Shown piece after piece: positions 57,221-64,000 of a stretch of 64,000 bases of DNA. The position numbers and the translations under genes were made by a program. Numbering within the stretch: the first letter of the stretch is position 1; each line of letters opens with the position of its first letter. Source of the stretch: Marinobacter salinisoli (lineage in GTDB: Bacteria > Pseudomonadota > Gammaproteobacteria > Pseudomonadales > Oleiphilaceae); contig NZ_CP071247.1 in the NCBI RefSeq assembly GCF_017301335.1, forward strand, positions 2,294,001 to 2,358,000, written 5' to 3'. Under the pieces are notes generated by a model, which made no database searches, had not been told where the DNA came from, and worked only from the letters and a program-made list of their open reading frames with translations.

Positions 57221-58711
57221 CTAATTCGATCTTCCTATATTTTTGTGAGGTTTTCTAAATTTTATTGCTAGTTTCATTAATTCACGAATTGCTGTGCTTA
57301 TTTCATTTTTATTGAACATTAAGAATACTATTATAGTTGATGTGATAAATGAAAGCGCCAGTTTTTCTGAGAACGTCGATAATGAGATTGTGGTGCCCAA
57401 AAACTGATAATTTATCAAGGAGGCTGCTAAGAGTAATACGCAAGAAAGAATGAAGGGTCTTTGCGGGATCTTAAGTGGGTAAATTTTATTTGCTGCTGAT
57501 AGAACGTAGTTGTATTGGATGAATGTGCTAACCATCAGTGCCACGGCGGCACCAACGAAGCCAAAATAAGGTATCAAAATAAGATAAAATAAAGTGATTA
57601 TGGCGGCGGCAATGGCATTATGTTTTGTCATTTTGAGGGTTTCACTCTTGTGCATGAAGCTGAAGTTGTTAAAGAAAATCATGCACTGCAGTATTCCGCA
57701 GATTGTTAGATACGGAACAGCACTGGCAGATGGGTGGAACTCCGGCGCTGACATTATGGAGATTGTGATGTCCGAGAAAATATTCACAAACGTCCCCCCG
57801 ATTAAAAGAAGGGAGGCTATTGTCCGGAATGCTAACGAATATTCTGGATAAGGATTTTCTTTTTGAGCAACGGAAAATCTTTCAGTTTGCCAATATTGGG
57901 AAAAAGGCATCCAGATTAATAGCCCAACGATTGAGCCAAATTTTGATGCAAGCTCAAAAAGCCCAACGTCGTCAATCGATGAGAAAACTCTTATAAAGTA
58001 CCTATTTGAAGAGCCTATATAGAGCCCGATAAGCCCTGTCAGCCAGAGAGGCCAAGAAAATCGTAACATTCTCTTGGTTATTTCTGAACTGATATTCAGA
58101 CCAGTTTTGTGCACAGTATAAAGTGCTAAGATGAGTGCGATAATGAGTGATGACGCAAGGCTGCTAATTGCCAATCCCATCAGGCCCATTTCAAGGATTA
58201 CGATTGTTGTAATGCTGAGTGTTAATTGAAGAAATAGCTTGGCCATACTAAAGCAAAAAAACGTCCAGGGCTTTCGGATTATTCTAATGTACGCTAGCCC
58301 GTACTGCTCCAATGAATGGGTAAGTATGAGTATTGAAAAGATTTCCACATATACCCTATAGTCGATTGTGCCAAAAAGCTGTGATGAAACGGTCCGTGAA
58401 TTGAGGGCCATTGCGGCGGCCGCTAGTATGCTGAATAAACCCGTGACAACGAGGGCACTAGTTACCACGGCGTTTTTTGAGGAAAGGCTCGTCTCCTGGT
58501 GGTAAAATTTTGGCACCGCCTGGAACATCTGTGCACCCAACAGCATTTCAAAAAGACTTACAGCAAATATTAAAAGGCCGACAACTCCATAATCTGCCGG
58601 GGTTAAATAGTTGGTATAAACCGGCAGCATGACAAATCCAACTATCTGGCGAGAGATGTTGGATATGGCATAGATCGTCGAGTGGGTCACCATTTGACGA
58701 GCATTGCTCAA
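57221..58711 (-). CDS. Polysaccharide flippase, Wzx-type
   Basis: The 496-residue membrane protein of the MOP superfamily has about 12 to 14 membrane segments and the N-terminal segment ISNISRQIVGFVMLPVYTNYL typical of O-antigen flippases. It would turn the lipid-linked repeat to the periplasm for the polymerase at 50956. The start is TTG at 58711, with GGAG eight bases upstream, overlapping the stop of the preceding gene as TTGA. An ATG six codons later is the alternative. AT-rich. It is the last gene of a five-gene minus-strand operon. Confidence 0.88.
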   Translation of the reverse strand: MSNARQMVTHSTIYAISNISRQIVGFVMLPVYTNYLTPADYGVVGLLIFAVSLFEMLLGAQMFQAVPKFYHQETSLSSKNAVVTSALVVTGLFSILAAAAMALNSRTVSSQLFGTIDYRVYVEIFSILILTHSLEQYGLAYIRIIRKPWTFFCFSMAKLFLQLTLSITTIVILEMGLMGLAISSLASSLIIALILALYTVHKTGLNISSEITKRMLRFSWPLWLTGLIGLYIGSSNRYFIRVFSSIDDVGLFELASKFGSIVGLLIWMPFSQYWQTERFSVAQKENPYPEYSLAFRTIASLLLIGGTFVNIFSDITISIMSAPEFHPSASAVPYLTICGILQCMIFFNNFSFMHKSETLKMTKHNAIAAAIITLFYLILIPYFGFVGAAVALMVSTFIQYNYVLSAANKIYPLKIPQRPFILSCVLLLAASLINYQFLGTTISLSTFSEKLALSFITSTIIVFLMFNKNEISTAIRELMKLAIKFRKPHKNIGRSN

Positions 58712-59871
58712 TTTGCGTGCTCCAATTTTTGTTCCTTCATCTCTTCGAATATGTCTGTAATACCCTGAGACTGAGATTGCCGGGAAAAGTGTTTTTTCAC
58801 GCGCTGGCGTCCGCGTGTTCCCATCAGCTTGATTTGATCTGGATTGTTCAGAAGTTCGTTTAACGCGTTAGCCGCGTGGACGTAATCCCCCACAGGGAAG
58901 CGCAAACCGGTTTGCTGCGTTACGGCTTCGTTGAGGCCGGGGAGATCTGATACGAGCAGCGGTAAACCGGACGAAGCCATCTCCAGGGACGACATTGGGA
59001 ACGAGTCCCACTCCACTGAGGCGATCATTCCAATCGTGCAGCTTTTCAAAAGCTTCGGGATGTCAGTCCGGTACCCGCCAAACGTTATGTGGTCATTCGT
59101 CTTCTCATCCGTCAGGAATTCCTCGAAACGCTCCTTTTCTCCCGGTCGGTTACCAAGGATGAGGAAATGAACGTCCTGGCGTCCCAGTTTCTGGGTCAGG
59201 TATTGTGCGGCTTGCAGAATGACGTGAACGCCTTTCCTTCGCTCCATGTGTCCCGAGAACACGATGATTTTACGGTTGCGGGGAATGTCAAAGGCCTGGT
59301 GTGCATAGTCGTGCTGGTGCTCATCAGGCGCGTATTTGTCGGTGTCGATACCGGTCTTAACGATGGACGTTTTCCACTTGGGAATTCCGCGTCCCTTGAC
59401 GGCGGTATCCCTCATGCCAGCGGACTGGAAAATGTAGTGATCGGGGCCGAATTTCTTGGTCGACACTTCAAGCTTTTTCAGGAGCAACTTCAGCCCTGTA
59501 TTAACGGAACTCATCGGAGCGCCCCAGTACGACACGAAGGTCTCGACGCCGCCACGGCGTAATGCCTGGTACATCGGGCGGGAGACAGGCTGATCGAAGC
59601 CCAGCAGGTATTTTATCTTGTGCTGGCGAATGTATTGTTCGGCATCCGCCAACTGGCTGGGCGCCGACCACTGAGTATCCAGCTGGATGACGTTGGTCAG
59701 CGCCTTCGGCAGCGAGGGGGTCATACCGCCATCCAGGCGTGAATAGGCGTAATGCACACGGGAGTAGTCACCGACCAGTTTCAGGGCAACATCGAGAAAT
59801 GTGTGTTCATGACTCGATGCTGCGTAGCCCGGATTTGATTCGCAATGGAAGAGCACCAGGATTGCGGTCAT
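58708..59871 (-). CDS. Glycosyltransferase family 4
   Basis: The 387-residue GT-B protein has the C-terminal motif region FSGHMERRKGVHVILQAAQYL and SVEWDSFPMSSLEMASSG, where the EX7E glutamates are expected. Its GC content is normal, in contrast to the flippase gene next to it. ATGA and TTGA overlaps link it to the pyruvyltransferase before and the flippase after. Donor and acceptor are unknown. Confidence 0.86.
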   Translation of the reverse strand: MTAILVLFHCESNPGYAASSHEHTFLDVALKLVGDYSRVHYAYSRLDGGMTPSLPKALTNVIQLDTQWSAPSQLADAEQYIRQHKIKYLLGFDQPVSRPMYQALRRGGVETFVSYWGAPMSSVNTGLKLLLKKLEVSTKKFGPDHYIFQSAGMRDTAVKGRGIPKWKTSIVKTGIDTDKYAPDEHQHDYAHQAFDIPRNRKIIVFSGHMERRKGVHVILQAAQYLTQKLGRQDVHFLILGNRPGEKERFEEFLTDEKTNDHITFGGYRTDIPKLLKSCTIGMIASVEWDSFPMSSLEMASSGLPLLVSDLPGLNEAVTQQTGLRFPVGDYVHAANALNELLNNPDQIKLMGTRGRQRVKKHFSRQSQSQGITDIFEEMKEQKLEHAN

Positions 59872-61070
59872 AAACCCTTCGCCTCGCCCACGCGCTCAGG
59901 TTGGTCGATTCGACGGGTCTCGTCCTCGTCTTTCAACAGATAGTAGGGCCGGAGGCTGGTGTGCCGCTCTTTGCTCTGGATTCTCTGCGCCGCAGCCTCG
60001 AACTTATCTCGGGCCTCCAGAGCCTTGTCCACAAGGGCTTGAAGATTTTCGTCGATTTCCTTCACGGAGGTGACCATGGGTTCGAGACCGATCGCTTCAA
60101 ACGCGCCGGTTAGCTTTGCCTGGGTATACTGATCTACGTAGATGCCAACGGCCGGAATGCCAATGGACAACGCAAAAATGAGCTGGTGGTATCGCATTGA
60201 GACAACGAACTGACTGTCAGCCGTCAGCGCCTTGAGCTCGGAGGCCAGTGGAATGGGATCAACCAGGTGAAACTGATCTTCCGGCCAGAGATGAGACACG
60301 TTGTTGCCAAGCTTGATGTCGCCCTCGGTCCCACGTGGGGCATGATGCGGAATGAATACCGTGTTCACCCCTGCCTTTCGGACAACCTGTTCAATTGCTT
60401 TGGCAGCGTGAAGTACATCCGCGTCGTTCATGCCGCCGAATTTACGCATGGAAATACAGGCAAAATGCTTCTGTTTTTCGCTGATGGCGCGGCTGTAGTC
60501 GCTGTGGTGATGCTCAAGAAAGCACGCATCATCCAGCGCAAAGTTCACTGGAGCACTTATTTGCGTGTGAGAAAAATTCAAATCCCTGACGCCAATCCAT
60601 TTCGCGTTCCCCAGAATCTGGTCGACACGCCGCCGGTGGTGTTCTTCATAGGGGCCAATTGTCTGGCTGACAAGAACAATGTCCCTGCCGAAGAAGTTTG
60701 CGACTCTGAGTAATCGCAGGCGTGCTTCCAACACCCCAGGCCATACGCTTGTCATATTTCCGCCCCCGCACACCACGACTTTGTCGCAACGCAGAACCTG
60801 GTAGATGTTGGTAAAGATGCTCTTAAGATAGGACAGTGGCTGGGTCCAGAGCATTTTCCTGAATTTGGCGTCTGGAATATGGTAGAAGGCGAAGGATCTG
60901 ACACCATACGTCGCGGGGATTCTTTCCGGGCTGGTGCATCCAAGGATCAGGTTATCTTTTCCCACCATCACTCCGAGGCGTTCGATGGCGACCTCCGCCA
61001 TCGCTTCGTCGCCGACGTGATAATCTGGGCCCAACCCGGTAATGTCCGATAACATCAAGATTTTTGGCAT
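59868..61070 (-). CDS. Polysaccharide pyruvyl transferase family protein
   Basis: The 400-residue protein contains the pyruvyl transferase (CsaB/WcaK-like) pattern: GDEAMAEVAIERL near residue 18, VVCGGGNMTSVWPG near 100 and FVVSMRYHQLIFALSIGIPAVGI near 300. These enzymes attach ketal-linked pyruvate from phosphoenolpyruvate to a sugar and add negative charge. The start at 61070 gives MPKILMLSD. The frame upstream overlaps the preceding gene. An AGG lies ten bases before the ATG. Confidence 0.85.
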   Translation of the reverse strand: MPKILMLSDITGLGPDYHVGDEAMAEVAIERLGVMVGKDNLILGCTSPERIPATYGVRSFAFYHIPDAKFRKMLWTQPLSYLKSIFTNIYQVLRCDKVVVCGGGNMTSVWPGVLEARLRLLRVANFFGRDIVLVSQTIGPYEEHHRRRVDQILGNAKWIGVRDLNFSHTQISAPVNFALDDACFLEHHHSDYSRAISEKQKHFACISMRKFGGMNDADVLHAAKAIEQVVRKAGVNTVFIPHHAPRGTEGDIKLGNNVSHLWPEDQFHLVDPIPLASELKALTADSQFVVSMRYHQLIFALSIGIPAVGIYVDQYTQAKLTGAFEAIGLEPMVTSVKEIDENLQALVDKALEARDKFEAAAQRIQSKERHTSLRPYYLLKDEDETRRIDQPERVGEAKGL

Positions 61071-61140
61071 GTTCCGTATACCTAAATTAGTGCGTGAAGA
61101 TTTACAGCGGGCAGCAAGCCAATGCCGTCCCTGGTATTGC

Positions 61141-62295
61141 TCAGCTATGGGGCCCCAGTTCGCCAACTTCCGAACCGGTATAGGATGCTCCGTATAGCTC
61201 CTCGTACAATTTAATATTAGCCCTTGCTCCGAATAGTTTTTGTACGTGTCTCAGCCCTGTGCTGGATTTTTCCATCATCTGTTCCGGTTGCTGGAGCGCA
61301 TCCGCGATAACCTTTGCATAACCCTCTGGTGAATGATCCTCCACCAGCCATCCACAGCGGCCATCGGCCAGAACCTCGGAAATACCTCCGACCCGATGGG
61401 CTACGATGGGGATTTTCAGTGCCAGGGCTTCGAGCAGGACCATGGGTAGGCCTTCGTGATCCGATGGCATGACGAGTACGTCGAGGTCCTTTAAAACGCC
61501 GAGCACGGGCTGAACAAATCCGTGGAACTCCAGGCGGTCGGTGATTTTCAGCTCAGAGGCGAGTTGTCGCAGATCCGATTCAAGGGGGCCGGTGCCTACT
61601 ACGATGCCCGAGCAGCTGATCCCTTTCTGGTGCAGGAGGGCGATGGTTCGAAGAAAGATATCACCGCGCTTGACCGGAACCAGGCGTCCAACCAGGCCAA
61701 TGCTGGGACGCGAGCGATGGTTTCGGCGTTGCTCAGGGGGTTGCTGACGGATTTGGTCGACGTCAACAAAGTTGAATATTTTTTGGACCTGGCCCGGAAA
61801 CCTTGGCGTGAGCACTGCTTCGAGCTGGGAAGACACCGCCACGACGGCCTGTTGCATGTTCCTGCCCAAAAATAGGTCGGCCTGGTGAATCAGCCATTTC
61901 AGAGGCTGGCTCGGGGAGGCCGGGGTTTCAGGATTCCCGTGAACGGTTCTGATAGAGCGGGGAACCCTGGCCAGCACTTTTGCAATAATACCCAGCACAT
62001 TTTCCTTGAAGCCGTGGGTATGCAGCACGGTGGTGTTGTGTCGGCGACAGTGGGAGCGAATGATGCCTATCATCTGCGGTGGGGTGAGTGCCGTTTCGTC
62101 CGCTACATCAATATCTACGCCGAGTTCGCGAAGCTTTTGGCTCAGCATGCCGTCATTGAACGTGACGGCCGTCACCTCAACCTTCGCAGACTCCATTAAG
62201 GCTTTGCAGAGGTTGTAAACCTGAACTTCGGCTCCCGCCCACAGATCGCCAGATATCACCTGCGTGACCACGGTCTTCGAGTGATGGCTGTTCAC
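61141..62295 (-). CDS. Glycosyltransferase family 4
   Basis: The 384-residue GT-B enzyme begins with VTQVISGDLWAGAEVQVYNL and has IGLVGRLVPVKRGDIFL and PSDHEGLPMVLLEALALKIPIVAH in the C-terminal half. The latter is the donor-sugar phosphate-binding region with the EX7E pair. The GTG start overlaps the stop of the deacetylase gene as GTGA. A 70-base gap separates it from the pyruvyltransferase. Confidence 0.88.
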   Translation of the reverse strand: MNSHHSKTVVTQVISGDLWAGAEVQVYNLCKALMESAKVEVTAVTFNDGMLSQKLRELGVDIDVADETALTPPQMIGIIRSHCRRHNTTVLHTHGFKENVLGIIAKVLARVPRSIRTVHGNPETPASPSQPLKWLIHQADLFLGRNMQQAVVAVSSQLEAVLTPRFPGQVQKIFNFVDVDQIRQQPPEQRRNHRSRPSIGLVGRLVPVKRGDIFLRTIALLHQKGISCSGIVVGTGPLESDLRQLASELKITDRLEFHGFVQPVLGVLKDLDVLVMPSDHEGLPMVLLEALALKIPIVAHRVGGISEVLADGRCGWLVEDHSPEGYAKVIADALQQPEQMMEKSSTGLRHVQKLFGARANIKLYEELYGASYTGSEVGELGPHS

Positions 62296-63317
62296 AGCAG
62301 ACCGCGCCCAATTGTTGACAGCAGAGACCGGGAATTGCCGCTGTTGCCATCGTGCAAATTGAAGCGGTGCAAGTCATAGCGGTTGCGGTTCGAGCGGTTC
62401 CATCCCGTTTTCGTTGTACAGGCAGCCTGGTAGATCCTCCGCACCAATTGTTCTCCGTCCGTGGTGATATCGCCGTTGGGATAGCAAAATATGGGAACAA
62501 CCCCTTGCGGCAGGGTATGTAAATCATTCAGGCAGCCACTGATTTCCTCTTCAAGGGCTGCCTGGCTGTCGAGTCGGTTCAGGCGATAATGGTGACGCGT
62601 GTGAGCGCCAAACCTGATGAGTCCGTCAGACGCCATTTCATTAACCTCTTCCTCGGAGAGGATAGAGCGACGTTCAGGGGCAAAAGCCGATAACAGGCCT
62701 GATTCTGCCATGGTTCTGAGATTTCGAAGGATAGTCCGGTCATCGAGTTGTTTTAGACGGACAATGACCTCGTCTGCAGCCTCGAGCGTCAGGGGCGTTC
62801 CCGATGGATGGCCCTCGGGTAGATACGGTGCCAGCCACTGGAACTCGGGCTTATCGGCTTGCTGATGACCGGTGGTGAGCAGTCTCAGTACCTGCTCCGG
62901 CCAGAAGGTCTCCGTTGTGTCGAGAAGCCGTGTCACCAGGAAAATCGTTGCGGGAATCCGATGTTTTTTCAGCACCGGATACGCGTGCTGGAAGTTGTCC
63001 TGCCAACCGTCATCGAAGGTAAAGGCCACGGACAAGCGAGGGAGCCGCTGCTGCTGGTTTCTTTTGCTGAGCCACTCGTCGAGGTGAATGGGTACGGCCC
63101 CGATCGATTTCATCAAATTGATGTGGCGCTGCAAAGCCTGAGGATCGGTAACCATACCGGGTTGCTCGAACTTTCGTTCGGGATCGTTTGGCGGCAGAAC
63201 CCTGTGATAGGTCAGGATAATTAGCGCAGGCTGGGAAGACAGTTTGATTCGAAGCCAGGCCATCGAGGCGAGCACTGCCGTGGCACAATACTTCAATCCA
63301 GCGCGTAGATGGGCCAA
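62292..63317 (-). CDS. NodB-type polysaccharide deacetylase, third in the locus
   Basis: The protein (341 residues from 63317) has ILTYHRVLP, FTFDDGWQDNF and GAHTRHHYRL, giving the NodB metal triad and catalytic aspartates. An N-terminal hydrophobic helix (about 10-30) may anchor it in the membrane, unlike the other two deacetylases. The start is decided by AAGGAGG at 63325-63331 (minus strand): TTG at 63317 has the ideal seven-base spacing, while the in-frame ATG at 63323 is one base from it. An ATG at 63383 is a third option. First gene of the minus-strand operon to 57221. Confidence 0.83.
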   Translation of the reverse strand: MAHLRAGLKYCATAVLASMAWLRIKLSSQPALIILTYHRVLPPNDPERKFEQPGMVTDPQALQRHINLMKSIGAVPIHLDEWLSKRNQQQRLPRLSVAFTFDDGWQDNFQHAYPVLKKHRIPATIFLVTRLLDTTETFWPEQVLRLLTTGHQQADKPEFQWLAPYLPEGHPSGTPLTLEAADEVIVRLKQLDDRTILRNLRTMAESGLLSAFAPERRSILSEEEVNEMASDGLIRFGAHTRHHYRLNRLDSQAALEEEISGCLNDLHTLPQGVVPIFCYPNGDITTDGEQLVRRIYQAACTTKTGWNRSNRNRYDLHRFNLHDGNSGNSRSLLSTIGRGLL

Positions 63318-63698
63318 GACCATGCCTCCTTGATAGTCCTGATGGCTTTGTTTGATTGTAGCTTTCCTGCCGCTGGTATCCATGAATCCGTGCGGTTGGC
63401 GATGAAATTTTCCTGATTCTAGTTCCGGGAAAGGCGCTTTTCATCGGAAGCCGTGAGGGAATAGCCGATGACCAACGGCTCCAAATGATGGTGTGACCGC
63501 ACCTGTTTCTGGCCCAAAATGCCGCGTAAGGCTACGAGCCGATAGATTTTTTGGGGATAAGCGGATCAAAGTGCTGGTTACGTCTCATTTCTGGTCTATA
63601 TTTGCAGTGTTCGGTCTTTAATAGGCCTTCGGCACATTGCGCGTCTATTGGAAGTGTCCGCAGTAACCGGGTAGAACCTTTCACATGGACGGTCGGTT
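63318..63698. other. Divergent intergenic region, about 380 bases
   Basis: The region lies between the minus-strand deacetylase operon and the plus-strand glycosyltransferase and must hold both promoters. No gene is seen. Several AT-rich stretches (63545-63560, 63595-63620) could be promoters, but no -35/-10 pair has good spacing. Confidence 0.5.
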
Positions 63699-64000
63699 AT
63701 GACGGTGATTCTGTTTTGGTTGGCACTCTTTGGCGTGGTGTTCAGCTATTTCTTATACCCTCTAATTCTTTCGATTATTCCTAAGCGCAAAGACCGGTTC
63801 TCAGTCGACCCTAATGCCCCTCTGCCCAAGGTTTCGCTCATTGTGACCGCTCACAATGAGGAACTCAGAATTCGCGCCAAGATCGAAAACTGCCTGCAGC
63901 TTGATTACCCGGATATGGAAATCATTGTCGCGTCGGATGCGTCTACGGACTCAACCGACGATATCGTCAGGGAATACGCGTCCGAACAGGTCTTTCTGGC
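63699..64000 (+). CDS. Glycosyltransferase family 2 (partial)
   Basis: The first 100 codons of a membrane-anchored family 2 glycosyltransferase are visible, and the gene continues past the window. An N-terminal membrane helix (about residues 3-25) is followed by the GT-A fold with KVSLIVTAHNEE, YPDMEIIVASDASTDSTDDIV, where the nucleotide-binding aspartates lie. The type resembles processive enzymes such as IcaA/BcsA in layout, though the catalytic part is cut off. It continues the polysaccharide locus on the plus strand. Confidence 0.85.
   Translation, partial: MTVILFWLALFGVVFSYFLYPLILSIIPKRKDRFSVDPNAPLPKVSLIVTAHNEELRIRAKIENCLQLDYPDMEIIVASDASTDSTDDIVREYASEQVFL

Overview
The window looks like chromosomal DNA of a marine gammaproteobacterium, most like Marinobacter. 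This is inferred from protein families and gene order (ruvCAB, ybgC, tolQRAB-pal-cpoB, tRNA-Lys, nadA; prpBC-acnD-prpF) and not from a database search. No rRNA, CRISPR array, prophage or intact insertion sequence is visible.

Region 1 (1-28 kb) is mostly core genome. It runs from the 3' end of guaA through tadA, galE, ugd, a HIT protein, fabR, aspS, yebC, ruvCAB, ybgC and tol-pal. Two near-identical tRNA-Lys genes follow, then nadA, a BepA-type protease, a tusA-like gene, a PerM permease, bcp, dapA, bamC, purC, an outer-membrane protein, a uronate-type epimerase, a pseudouridine synthase next to tRNA-Val, an XRE regulator and galU. galU, ugd, galE and the epimerase together could supply UDP-glucose, UDP-galactose, UDP-glucuronate and UDP-galacturonate to the polysaccharide locus further on. 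A beta-barrel resembling the FhaC/ShlB barrel without POTRA domains closes the region.

Region 2 (28.3-35.1 kb) is a propionate (2-methylcitrate) operon: a GntR/FCD regulator, prpB, prpC, acnD and prpF. Three TTGTTRACAA palindromes lie upstream of the regulator.

Region 3 (35.1-64 kb) is an exopolysaccharide locus of the type that accompanies exosortase A (XrtA) and PEP-CTERM proteins. A PEP-CTERM protein with a good sigma-54 promoter stands at its border. Then come an initiating sugar-phosphate transferase, an outer-membrane export lipoprotein, a chain-length protein, a kinase-like ATPase with a degenerate P-loop, a beta-barrel protein, NodB deacetylases, a FemAB-like protein with an added coiled coil, glycosyltransferases, two ATP-grasp proteins, a low-molecular-weight tyrosine phosphatase, a Wzy-like polymerase, a CapK-like adenylating enzyme, a secreted lyase-like protein, a sulfotransferase, a Wzx flippase and a pyruvyltransferase. 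Parts of it (about 50.9-54.8 and 56.4-58.7 kb) are clearly AT-richer than the rest, which suggests horizontal exchange. The exosortase itself is not in the window.

The most notable points are the sigma-54 site before the PEP-CTERM gene, the kinase lacking its P-loop lysine beside an apparently intact phosphatase, the possible amino-acid decoration set (FemAB, ATP-grasp, CapK), the POTRA-less barrel, and the operator array of the prp operon.
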